Shown piece by piece: positions 44,131-52,152 of a stretch of 64,000 bases of DNA (position 1 is the stretch's first letter; the number at the start of each line of letters is the position of its first letter). Where the stretch lies: contig JADJOG010000005.1 in NCBI GenBank assembly GCA_016713865.1, positions 1 to 64,000 on the forward strand, in the 5' to 3' direction. The notes beneath the pieces were generated by a model. It was not told where the DNA came from. It ran no database searches and saw nothing but the letters and a program-made list of their open reading frames with translations. This stretch comes from Flavobacteriales bacterium. Lineage in GTDB: Bacteria; Bacteroidota; Bacteroidia; Flavobacteriales_F; PHOS-HE28. A program made the translations under genes and the position numbers.

Positions 44131-44925
44131 ATGCCCCGCATCTTCAACGCCATCCGCCAGCGGCTCCTTGCCCAGAACCGCTTCACGCGCTACTTAGTCT
44201 ATGCCGCTGGTGAGATCCTGCTGGTGGTGATCGGCATCCTCATCGCACTCCAGCTGAACCTACTGAAGGAACAGCGCAACCAGCGCAAGCAGGAATTGGA
44301 GACCCTGGCCCAGTTGAGGGAGGAGTTCCAAGACAACCTGAAGCAGATCGATGAGAAGATCGCCATGCGCCAGGCCATGATCCGTTCTTCGATGCAACTC
44401 TTGGCCATACACGACGACAGCACACTGATGGTGACGGACTCCGTGGAATACCTGATCGCCCGCACCACGGTGAGCCCCACCTTCGACCCCATCACCAACG
44501 ACCTCATTGGTTCCGGGAGACTTTACCTGATCAGCAACCCTGAGCTGCGCAGGATGCTCTCCCGCTGGACCAGCGATGTGGCGCAGATCACCGAGGAGGA
44601 ACAAGCGTGGATCACCCTCAACCGCCAGAACTGGACGCCCTTCCTGCGCAGCCACTTCCCCATGCGCAACATCCACGCTGCGAAGTGGAGCGGTCTTGAT
44701 GTGGTGAACACACTCCTCCTGGACAAAGGACAGGGAGATCGGTGGACCATGGGCCGATCACGCAGGGCGCCCGACCTGAAGACCCTGTTCGCTCAACCGC
44801 AGTTCGAGGACTTGGCCTCCATGGTCGCCTCGGCAAGCATGTTCGCGAACCGGCAAAGCGAGGCGCTGCGCAAGAACATCGTGTCGATTTTGGAGCTCAT
44901 CGACGCCGAACTGAAGAACGACTGA
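44131..44925 (+). CDS. DUF6090 family membrane protein, copy 1
   Basis: A 264-residue protein that opens the DUF6090 array. The N-terminal module MPRIFNAIRQRLLAQNRF, then RYLVYAAGEILLVVIGILIALQ, is a short amphipathic cytoplasmic helix and one membrane span (about 20-42). A charged coiled coil follows (KEQRNQRKQELETLAQ) and then an extracytoplasmic helical domain with LIGSGRLYLISNPELRRML, the family's other recognisable block. The function is unknown. Its start, at 44131, matches that of copies 2 and 3 at nucleotide level. It lies 188 bases from the divergent feoA. Confidence 0.85.
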   Translation: MPRIFNAIRQRLLAQNRFTRYLVYAAGEILLVVIGILIALQLNLLKEQRNQRKQELETLAQLREEFQDNLKQIDEKIAMRQAMIRSSMQLLAIHDDSTLMVTDSVEYLIARTTVSPTFDPITNDLIGSGRLYLISNPELRRMLSRWTSDVAQITEEEQAWITLNRQNWTPFLRSHFPMRNIHAAKWSGLDVVNTLLLDKGQGDRWTMGRSRRAPDLKTLFAQPQFEDLASMVASASMFANRQSEALRKNIVSILELIDAELKND

Positions 44926-44935
44926 CCAAGCGACC

Positions 44936-45724
44936 ATGCCCCGCATCTTCAACACCATCCGCCAGCGCCTCCTGAAGGAGAACCGCTTCACCCGTTATTT
45001 GGTCTATGCCGTTGGCGAGATCGTGCTGGTGGTGATCGGGATCTTGATCGCTTTGCAGGTGAACACCTGGAACTTGGCGCGCCAGGACCGGAAGATGGAA
45101 GCCAAGTACCTCGCTGGCTTAAAGGCGGACCTGCAGGTGGATCTGGTCAATTTGGAGGTCTTCATAGCCGACAGGAATTCGAAGGCAGCCTCTGCTATGC
45201 TGCTGCTGAAGCTGCAGGATCCGATCACCCTAGTTGAGGTCCAGGTCATGGATTCGCTCATCTGGCGGGTGTTCGCATGGCGGAAGTTCGTTCCGAGCAC
45301 CAAGACCATGGATGAGTTGATTGGGTCAGGGAACCTGAGCTTGATCAAGAACGACTCCATCAAGGCCACGATGCTTGATGTGGCCCAGAAGTACTCGGAT
45401 ATAGCCGTGTATATCGAACACATGCGGCGGGAGTACGACCACTACCTCTATGACCGCTCTGCGGCGATGCGCGAAATGATGCCGTTCACCGACCTTGATC
45501 GTTGGGTGACGACCGATTCCTTAGTCAAAGACGTGATCGCGAACGAGAGGCGAGCGGCGATCCTTCGGGATCAATGCCATGCGCTCCTCCAAGACCTCAC
45601 CTTCCGCAACGGCTTGAAATTGGCGGCCATGAACAACCACCTCATGCAGCGGAGAAGCACACGCACATTCAAAGAAGTCGAGCATCTGATCGTATTGATC
45701 GACAAGGACCTGAACGAACATTGA
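44936..45724 (+). CDS. DUF6090 family membrane protein, copy 2
   Basis: A 262-residue paralogue, 10 bases downstream of copy 1. The N-terminal module is nearly identical (MPRIFNTIRQRLLKENRF, GEIVLVVIGILIALQVNTWN), and the ectodomain keeps DELIGSGNLSLIKND. The ectodomain otherwise differs strongly from copy 1. A single membrane span and coiled-coil start suggest assembly as oligomers at the inner membrane, though no partner is known. Confidence 0.85.
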   Translation: MPRIFNTIRQRLLKENRFTRYLVYAVGEIVLVVIGILIALQVNTWNLARQDRKMEAKYLAGLKADLQVDLVNLEVFIADRNSKAASAMLLLKLQDPITLVEVQVMDSLIWRVFAWRKFVPSTKTMDELIGSGNLSLIKNDSIKATMLDVAQKYSDIAVYIEHMRREYDHYLYDRSAAMREMMPFTDLDRWVTTDSLVKDVIANERRAAILRDQCHALLQDLTFRNGLKLAAMNNHLMQRRSTRTFKEVEHLIVLIDKDLNEH

Positions 45725-46462
45725 ATGCCCCGCATCTTCAACGCCATCCGCCAGCGGCTCCTGAAGGAGAGCCGCCTCACCCGCTATCTGATCTATGCCG
45801 TGGGCGAGATCCTTTTGGTGGTGGTCGGGATCCTCATCGCATTGAATATCAACAACGCCAGCGCTGAAAGGAAGACGCGCGGCAAGGAACTGGCCCTGCT
45901 CCAAGAAATGCAGAAGAACCTGAGGGCCGACCTACGGGATGTTCGGTACAACGTCGCTGGCAACAAGGGACGAATTCGCGCGAACGAGGCTGTCCTCAAA
46001 GCGCTTCAGGACAGGGCCCCACTGGATGACAGCCTGAAATATCATTTTGGCAACATCCTCGGGAACTATCAGATCAGCGAGAACACGGCTGCTTGGGAGA
46101 ACCTGAAGTCCGTGGGCATCGACCTGATATCCGACGACATCCTGCGCAATGCCATATCGGCCCTGTACTCCATGAAGTACGTGTACCTCGAGAATGTTGA
46201 AAAGGGCTTGGATGATGGCTATCAATGGAACCACATCTATCCGCAAGTCCTGGAGCACCTGAACGTGGAGGCCATGTGGGTATCAGCCACCCCAGTGGAC
46301 CATGAGCGGCTCATGGATGACAGGAAATTCGAAGAGATCCTGAAGATGAACCTCTTCATCCGGAAGTACATGCAAGAGCGGTACGAAGCAATGGAGCATG
46401 ACATCGGTTCCCTCTTGGTGCAACTTGAGGATCACATTCGGGAACTTCAGGGTCATGATTAG
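45725..46462 (+). CDS. DUF6090 family membrane protein, copy 3
   Basis: A 245-residue paralogue whose ATG directly follows the copy 2 stop with no gap, so translation is probably coupled. It has MPRIFNAIRQRLLKESRL and GEILLVVVGILIALNINN at the N-terminus, and WENLKSVGIDLISDDILRN in the ectodomain as the family block. The NTWN that ends the membrane span in copies 2 and 5 is NINN here. Function unknown. Confidence 0.84.
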   Translation: MPRIFNAIRQRLLKESRLTRYLIYAVGEILLVVVGILIALNINNASAERKTRGKELALLQEMQKNLRADLRDVRYNVAGNKGRIRANEAVLKALQDRAPLDDSLKYHFGNILGNYQISENTAAWENLKSVGIDLISDDILRNAISALYSMKYVYLENVEKGLDDGYQWNHIYPQVLEHLNVEAMWVSATPVDHERLMDDRKFEEILKMNLFIRKYMQERYEAMEHDIGSLLVQLEDHIRELQGHD

Positions 46463-46474
46463 AGGACAACGACC

Positions 46475-47215
46475 ATGATCAAGTTCTTCCGAACCATCCG
46501 CAAGAGCCTGCTCGCCCAAGGCCGCATTACGCGCTACCTCACCTATGCCGTGGGCGAGATCATGCTGGTGGTGGTCGGCATCCTGATCGCGTTGCAGTTC
46601 AACAATTGGAATGAGAACCGCAAGCTGCGGCTCAGGCAAGTCGATCTGATCAACGCGCTGGTCCTGGATCTGAACGCGAAGAGAAATGAGAACATCGGCG
46701 ACCTGGAGTACGGGCAGCGCATCATGGCAAAGGCTGAACGAGCAGTGGGCGATCTGGATTCCGGGATCCAATTGGATACCGCCGACATCAAGGACCTCCT
46801 CCGCAACATGGCAGCGGATGAGTGGCGCTACATGACCACGACACCCAGCTACACGAGCATCATCAACTCTGACCTTTGGCAACAGCTGCCGGATACCCTT
46901 GCCAAGGGCGTCCAGCGCATCTACGACCATCATTCCAACGGATTGAGGGTATGTTTCGAGAAGCACAGTGAGTATGCCACGCACTGCAGGTTGACCTACC
47001 TCGCACCCCATGGACTGCTCGATCTGGACAAGGACCCCATGGCGCTGAGCATGAAGATCGCCAAGGACCCTGAAGCCTTCCGTGTGCATCTGACCACGTT
47101 CATGAGCGGCGTGTATCGGCTGATCAAGTACAACGGATCATCGGCTAAAGCGATAGAGGCGCAGATCCCAGCACTCACCTCCTACCGTGACGAACTCGCC
47201 GGAGGATCTCATTGA
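46475..47215 (+). CDS. DUF6090 family membrane protein, copy 4
   Basis: A 246-residue paralogue with a more divergent leader (MIKFFRTIRKSLLAQGRI) but the same span (GEIMLVVVGILIALQFNNWNE). The ectodomain block is SYTSIINSDLWQQLPDTL. It starts 12 bases after copy 3. The leader differs from copies 1-3, which suggests an older duplication. Confidence 0.83.
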   Translation: MIKFFRTIRKSLLAQGRITRYLTYAVGEIMLVVVGILIALQFNNWNENRKLRLRQVDLINALVLDLNAKRNENIGDLEYGQRIMAKAERAVGDLDSGIQLDTADIKDLLRNMAADEWRYMTTTPSYTSIINSDLWQQLPDTLAKGVQRIYDHHSNGLRVCFEKHSEYATHCRLTYLAPHGLLDLDKDPMALSMKIAKDPEAFRVHLTTFMSGVYRLIKYNGSSAKAIEAQIPALTSYRDELAGGSH

Positions 47216-47239
47216 CCCATTCGACCAACAGCCCTCTCC

Positions 47240-47962
47240 ATGTTCCGCTTCTTCAGAACCCTCCGCCAGAGCTTGCTGTCCCAAGGCCGCGTCACGCGCT
47301 ACCTCTCGTATGCTATCGGTGAGATCGCACTCGTCATGATCGGCATCCTGCTCGCCTTGCAGGTGAACACATGGAACGAAGCGCGCAAGCAGAACATCAT
47401 CCACGGAACGGTGATGACGCGACTTTCGGAAGAGTTCCGCGCGTTGGAACCGGTGGTGGCCGAACTGGTGGCATTCACGCATAGTTCACGGGAAAGCACG
47501 GCACTTGTGGTCAATGCCTTACGACAGGAGCAACCACCTGCGGATGAGCATGCCTTCCGCGCAGCCCTTGGACGTGCGAACTGGGTGCAGAACGTGCCGC
47601 AGATCGCAGCCTCGTACCAGGAACTGGTCTCCACCGGTCGCCTCTCGGATATCCGTGATGTTGAGCTGCGCAATGCGCTGATCCGCTACGGCGACGCGCA
47701 CGAACGTTTGGAACGCGTCTACCCCGCTGCCACCAGTGTGATCTTCACACCAGGCTCGAACTACTACCGCGCAGTGGATTGGAACATGGACCCCGAGACC
47801 TGGACCGGTGAGAACGCCATTGTTTCGTACGACTGGACCATACTGCGCAACTCACGCTCAGAGATGCAGGGCTGGGTGGCCTATCAATACGACCTCGCAC
47901 TCTATGCGGAAAAGGAACTTCAGGAGATCCGCACGATCCTGACCCTGCTCAATAAAAAGTAG
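47240..47962 (+). CDS. DUF6090 family membrane protein, copy 5
   Basis: A 240-residue paralogue, 24 bases after copy 4, with leader MFRFFRTLRQSLLSQGRV and span GEIALVMIGILLALQVNTWNE. The ectodomain block is SYQELVSTGRLSDIRDVELRN. It is the last complete member of the array; its stop is two bases before the start of the truncated sixth copy. Confidence 0.83.
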   Translation: MFRFFRTLRQSLLSQGRVTRYLSYAIGEIALVMIGILLALQVNTWNEARKQNIIHGTVMTRLSEEFRALEPVVAELVAFTHSSRESTALVVNALRQEQPPADEHAFRAALGRANWVQNVPQIAASYQELVSTGRLSDIRDVELRNALIRYGDAHERLERVYPAATSVIFTPGSNYYRAVDWNMDPETWTGENAIVSYDWTILRNSRSEMQGWVAYQYDLALYAEKELQEIRTILTLLNKK

Positions 47963-47964
47963 TC

Positions 47965-48054
47965 ATGCCCCGCATCTTCAACGCCATCCGCCAGCTGCTC
48001 GGGACAGGGAACATCCAGCACGATCATCGACATGGAACCAAGCGAGCTCAATGA
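47965..48054 (+). pseudogene. Truncated 5' end of a sixth DUF6090 gene
   Basis: The first ten codons (MPRIFNAIRQ) equal the start of copies 1 and 3, also at nucleotide level. After this the sequence diverges to unrelated codons and stops at 48052-48054, four bases before the first REP hairpin. The membrane span and ectodomain are missing. It looks like a gene cut by arrival or expansion of the transposase/REP element. Confidence 0.75.
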
Positions 48055-48058
48055 CACC

Positions 48059-48303
48059 AGTCCCGTAGGTACGGCATCCGGATAGCACGATCCATACACG
48101 ACCAACCTGCATCCCAGTCCCGTAGGTACGGCATCCGGATAGCACGATCCATACACGACCAACCTGCATCCCAGTCCCGTAGGGACGACATCTGGATAGA
48201 TCGATCCATACAAGCACACCTCACCCCAGTCCCGTAGGGACGGCATGTGGATAAATCGATCCATAGGCACACCCCACCCCAGTCCCGTAGGGACGGCATG
48301 TGG
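48059..48303 (+). repeat. Left cluster of REP hairpins (five copies)
   Basis: Five copies of a REP unit with core GTCCCGTAGGGAC (5-bp stem, 3-base loop; first two copies have GTAGGTAC) start at 48059, 48116, 48173, 48228 and 48281. Each is followed by GGCATGTGG-type sequence and a linker, giving periods of 57, 57, 55 and 53 bases. The linkers of the first two copies are nearly identical. The orientation is opposite to the right-hand cluster, and the transposase gene lies between the two. Confidence 0.88.
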
Positions 48304-48351
48304 GTGCCCCCATTGCGCATACCGCATCTTGGAACGCTAAACATTCAATCC

Positions 48352-48813
48352 ATGGCCAACACATACACCCAGATCCACATCCAGGTCGTCTTCGCCGTAC
48401 AGAACCGACAAAGCCTCATCGCACAGGCATGGAAGGAAGAGCTTTACCGCTACATCACCACCATTGTTCAAGCCAGCGGTCATAAGCTATTGCAGATCAA
48501 TGGCATGCCAGACCATCTCCATGTTCTCATCGGCATGCGCCCAACGCAGGCACTGTCGGAACTGGTGCAGCACATCAAACAGGACTCCTCCAAATGGATC
48601 AATGCCAAGGGCCTTGTACGCGGCAGGTTCTCCTGGCAGGAGGGATATGGGGCCTTCTCCTATTCCAACAGGGATGTCCCGAATGTGATCGCGTACATCC
48701 AGAATCAGGAGGAGCATCATCGGGTTCGTTCGTTTCACCAGGAATACGTGGATTTCTTGAAGGACTTCGAGATCGAACACGATGAACGGTACATCTTCAA
48801 GGACATTGAATGA
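48352..48813 (+). mobile_element. REP-associated tyrosine transposase (RAYT, IS200/IS605-like TnpA)
   Basis: The gene encodes a 153-residue Y1 HUH transposase. It has the HUH-type His-hydrophobic-His motif in DHLHVLIG (His55, His57) and the probable catalytic Tyr115 in AYIQNQ, followed by the EHH segment common in this family. The start MANTYTQIHIQVVFAV is typical. RAYTs cleave single-stranded DNA at REP hairpins and are thought to spread them. The gene is flanked on both sides by many REPs in opposite orientation, which strongly supports the call. No TnpB partner and no usual IS ends are visible. Longer upstream readings (from 48247) pass through REP DNA and are not believed. Confidence 0.92.
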
Positions 48814-48849
48814 TGATCTGGTGGGATGGTGCTATGATCTATCTGGAAT

Positions 48850-49172
48850 ACGCCCCTTCGGGGCTACCCATATGCCGTCCCTACGGGACTGCCCATATTT
48901 ATCACTGGCGGGGATCTTTTCTACCCACATGCCGTCCCTACGGGACTGCCCATCTTGATCACTGGCGGGGATCTTTTCTACCTACATGACGTCCCTACGG
49001 GACTGCCCTTCTTGATCATTGGCGGGGATCTTTTCTGCCCACATGCCGTCCCTACGGGACTGATGGTCTGGATGGCGGCCGAGCATACGTTCCATCCACA
49101 TGTCGTCCCTACGGGACTGCACCGAAACGATCCGGAACCGCGAATTCTATCCACATGTCGCCCCTACGGGGC
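48850..49172 (-). repeat. Right cluster of REP hairpins (six copies plus a variant)
   Basis: Hairpins with core GTCCCTACGGGAC, the inverse of the left cluster, are at 48877-48889, 48934-48946, 48991-49003, 49048-49060 and 49105-49117; a GCCCCTACGGGGC variant is at 49160-49172. The period is exactly 57 bases for the first four intervals and 55 for the last. A related CGCCCCTTCGGGGC-like hairpin lies at about 48850. The inner linkers resemble each other (CTGGCGGGGATCTTTTCTAC) but not the left-cluster linkers. The last copy ends about 20 bases before the 3' end of the MFS gene. Confidence 0.88.
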
Positions 49173-49192
49173 TGCTGAGCCATAGCGACGCA

Positions 49193-50419
49193 TCAGAGCA
49201 CCTCTTTCTTCAGCATCCGCTCCAGCACGTACAGCATTCCCACCGCCGCTGCGAGGATCCCCGTGAACACCCACCACGTGGCCGTGTAATCGAACCATGC
49301 GATGAGATTCAGGCCGAGCGTGTGGCCGATGATGTGCGCCACGCTCCAACTGATGGTGAAGAGCGCCATGTAGGCGCCGGGCTTGCCGCGATCGGCGCGG
49401 TCGTAGGCGAAGCGGTTCATGAAGGGGAAGTTGAGCATCTCGCCCACGGTCATCAGCGCCATGCCCACCCACAGGAAGGCCACGGAGGGCACCAGATTCA
49501 GCACGGCGAAGCTGGCGGCGATGAGCAGCACGCTGAAGCGCATGATGCCGTGGATGCCGTAACGGCGGTCCTCGCAATACTTGATCAGCGGCATCTCGAT
49601 GAGGAAGATGAGCAGTCCGTTCGCGCCGAGCAGCAGGCCGATGTATTCCTCGCTGAGGCCATGCACCTCGCTGTAGAAGAGCGGCACGCTGCTGAAGTAT
49701 TGCAGGAAAGCGATGCTGATAAGCGCCACGGTGAGCAGAAAGAAGAGGTAAGGCACATCGCGGTAGGGCGATCCGTTGGCCTCGGTGCGCGCGGCATTGT
49801 TGTCCTGCTGCGCTTGTTTGCGCGCAAGACCAACCAGCAGGATGCCCGCTGCTGCGATGCAGGTGAGCGCATCCACCCAGAACAGCGCGCCGTAGCTCCA
49901 CGTGGCGATGATGAAGCCGCCGATGGCAGGACCCATGCTGAAACCAAGGTTGATCGCCAATCTGATCAGCGTGACAGCGCGCGTGCGTTGCTCGGGTGTG
50001 GCATAACTCCTTATCGCCACGAACATGGCGGGGCGGAAGGCATCGCTGAGCGTCATGAGCGCGAACACGCCGATGCCGAATGCCCAGAAGCCGTGCAAGT
50101 AGCCGAGGCCTATGAAGGCCAGGCCCGAGGTGACCAGCGCGCCTACCATCACATCGTAGAAGCCAAGCTTGTCGGTGAGCTTGCCGCCCAGCCATGAGCC
50201 CACCACCGAGCCCGCGCCGAAACAGCTCATGATCCAGCCCACCTCTTCCAAGGTGAGGCCCATGTCCTTCGTGAGATAGAGCGACATGAATGGCACCACC
50301 ATGGTGCCTGCGCGGTTCACGAAGGTGACGAGTGTGAGCAGCCAGATCTCGCGGCTGAAGCCGGAGAAGGAGGCGAAGTAGAAGTGGAAGGCTCGTGTTA
50401 GCGCACTCACAGGTTTCAT
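49193..50419 (-). CDS. MFS transporter
   Basis: A 408-residue transporter with about 12 hydrophobic segments. The cytoplasmic loop between helices 2 and 3 reads GSWLGGKLTDKLGFYDVM, a form of the MFS signature, and a central linker (ARKQAQQDNNAARTEANG) divides two six-helix halves. It resembles drug or metabolite efflux members; the substrate is not evident. The -7-like TAGGTTCG lies 17 bases upstream of the ATG. Its 3' end borders the REP cluster. Confidence 0.88.
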   Translation of the reverse strand: MKPVSALTRAFHFYFASFSGFSREIWLLTLVTFVNRAGTMVVPFMSLYLTKDMGLTLEEVGWIMSCFGAGSVVGSWLGGKLTDKLGFYDVMVGALVTSGLAFIGLGYLHGFWAFGIGVFALMTLSDAFRPAMFVAIRSYATPEQRTRAVTLIRLAINLGFSMGPAIGGFIIATWSYGALFWVDALTCIAAAGILLVGLARKQAQQDNNAARTEANGSPYRDVPYLFFLLTVALISIAFLQYFSSVPLFYSEVHGLSEEYIGLLLGANGLLIFLIEMPLIKYCEDRRYGIHGIMRFSVLLIAASFAVLNLVPSVAFLWVGMALMTVGEMLNFPFMNRFAYDRADRGKPGAYMALFTISWSVAHIIGHTLGLNLIAWFDYTATWWVFTGILAAAVGMLYVLERMLKKEVL

Positions 50420-50436
50420 CCGCTACTGCGGGACGG

Positions 50437-50444
50437 CGAACCTA
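50437..50444 (-). promoter_or_regulatory. -7-like promoter element upstream of the MFS gene
   Basis: TAGGTTCG on the minus strand matches TAnnTTYG, 17 bases before the ATG at 50419, in the interval shared with the divergent sensor kinase gene. Confidence 0.42.
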
Positions 50445-50514
50445 CCTGCTGAATGGATCAGTGCTTCGAACCTTCGGATTCGCCGATCTTGCCGCGCCAG
50501 AGAGGCATCCGCCC

Positions 50515-52134
50515 ATGCGCGCCACGTACATCTTGCTCATCACCTGTGTCCTCTTCGCGGCGAACAGAGTGATGGGATCCGCGCATCCTTCGGCACAAAC
50601 CCGCACCGACAGCCTTTTCGATGCCGGTGATTTCGCTGGCATGCTGCGAGAGAATCTGACCGCACTGGAGCATGCAGAACGCAGTGGACATGTGCTGCGG
50701 CGCGCTCAAGCCACCTTGGGTGTGGCCCGTTCGCATTACTACTTGCGCAACAAGGTTGAAGCGCTCGCTTGGCTGCGCAAATCGATTGTTCTGGCCAATG
50801 AGGCCGATGCGGACACGCTTGCCGCGAAATGCCAACGGAACATCGGTGCCATTTACTGGGAACAAGGCGCCATCGATTCAGCAGCGCATTATTTGGCATT
50901 GGCCGAACCGGTGCTGCTCCGGCAGGATGATCCCGCTGAGCTAGCCACGCTCTATGGCATCCTCGTCGAACTGCACTTCCGAAGCTACACTGACACCGTG
51001 GCTGGTGAGCGCTATGCCAAACTCGGCGAGGATTATGCGCGCCGGACCGGAGATCCCGAGCGCATCGCATTCGCACTGATGAAGCGCGGCATAGTCCTCA
51101 TGGAGTCCGGGCGCTGCTTGGAGAGCCTTGAAGTCTTCCACGAGGGGGAGCGCCTCTACAACGAAGCGGGGCACCTCGAGGGCCGCGCTTATGCCATGAG
51201 CAGCATCGCCACGGCATACGGCCATTGCGGCATGGCAGAGGAGTGCATGGTGATGTACCGCAAGCACAATTTGCTCCGCGATTCCATCTTCAACGTGCGC
51301 ATGGCAGATCGTGCGGCGCATTACCAAGCGGCCTTCGATACGCAGCAGAAGGAGATTGAGAACCTCGCGCTGCGTCAGCGCAATCAGCGCATGCTGGCCA
51401 TCGGTGCTGTCGCTGTCCTATTGGTCGCTTTCGTCTCTTTCGCGCTGAACAGGAGGCAAGCCCAGCGCAAACAACGAGCTCATGATGAGCAGCTTCGCCA
51501 AGAACAAATGCAACGCTTCCACGAGGTGGTGGCCATGCAGGAGGCAGAGCGTTCTCGGATCGCGGCCGATCTGCACGACGGCATCGGTCATGTGCTCGGG
51601 GCGTTGAAGCTCAACGCCTCCGTATTGCACGCGGTTGACGCCAACGAGCAAGTCATACTCGATCGGTCGCGGGCGATGATTGATGATGCAGCAAAGGATG
51701 TGCGGCAGGTTTCACATCGCTTGATGCCTCGATCATTGGAGGACCTGGGCCTGGTGCCGGCCCTTCGCGAGTTGGCTGCGCGCATCGGTGGAAGCGGGAG
51801 CGTAGCCGTTTCGGTTCAAAGCACCCAGGAGGACATTGATGTTCCGGAGCCTGTGCGCATCGCCTTGTACCGTATCGCGCAGGAAGTGCTGAGCAACATG
51901 CTGAAGCATGCTGAGGCCACATCGATTGACTTGGAATTGCACCGTGAGCCTGGTTGCTTGCGCATGGTGATCTCGGACAATGGACGAGGCTTTCAGGTGG
52001 AGGCGATGGAGCATTCAGAAGGAATCGGCTGGCGCAGTGTGCGGGCGCGGACTGAAATGATCCGGGGGCGGCTGATGGTGCAATCGGAGCCGGGGGCTGG
52101 AACACGTGTCGAGGTGGAACTGCCGATGGAATAA
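50515..52134 (+). CDS. TPR-containing sensor histidine kinase (HisKA_3)
   Basis: A 539-residue kinase: a signal peptide (YILLITCVLFAANRVMG), a periplasmic TPR-like region of about 270 residues, one membrane helix (MLAIGAVAVLLVAFVSFAL), a coiled coil, then the HisKA_3 dimerisation domain DLHDGIGHVLGALK with phospho-acceptor His354, and a HATPase domain (SNMLKHAEA, DNGRGF, GAGTRVEV). The ATG at 50515 begins the signal peptide; the upstream reading to 50395 is antisense to the MFS promoter region. It is followed 18 bases later by its NarL-type regulator, so they form a two-component pair. Signal unknown. Confidence 0.88.
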   Translation: MRATYILLITCVLFAANRVMGSAHPSAQTRTDSLFDAGDFAGMLRENLTALEHAERSGHVLRRAQATLGVARSHYYLRNKVEALAWLRKSIVLANEADADTLAAKCQRNIGAIYWEQGAIDSAAHYLALAEPVLLRQDDPAELATLYGILVELHFRSYTDTVAGERYAKLGEDYARRTGDPERIAFALMKRGIVLMESGRCLESLEVFHEGERLYNEAGHLEGRAYAMSSIATAYGHCGMAEECMVMYRKHNLLRDSIFNVRMADRAAHYQAAFDTQQKEIENLALRQRNQRMLAIGAVAVLLVAFVSFALNRRQAQRKQRAHDEQLRQEQMQRFHEVVAMQEAERSRIAADLHDGIGHVLGALKLNASVLHAVDANEQVILDRSRAMIDDAAKDVRQVSHRLMPRSLEDLGLVPALRELAARIGGSGSVAVSVQSTQEDIDVPEPVRIALYRIAQEVLSNMLKHAEATSIDLELHREPGCLRMVISDNGRGFQVEAMEHSEGIGWRSVRARTEMIRGRLMVQSEPGAGTRVEVELPME

Positions 52135-52152
52135 CGGTTCATTTGCTGCGCC

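Noticed and set aside
43942..44131. Promoter for the DUF6090 array
   Set aside because: The 188-base divergent region must hold promoters, but no convincing TAnnTTYG or -10 element at a good distance was seen, so none is listed.
48059..49172. CRISPR array
   Set aside because: The repeats are regularly spaced, but the repeat core is a 13-base hairpin, the linkers within each side are nearly identical to each other rather than unique, the sides are inverted, and no cas genes are present.
47978..49185. Repetitive peptides with Pro-Thr-Gly-Leu or Tyr-Gly-Thr motifs
   Set aside because: The open frames arise because 57 is a multiple of three, so each REP copy is read in the same frame. No start context or domain supports a protein.
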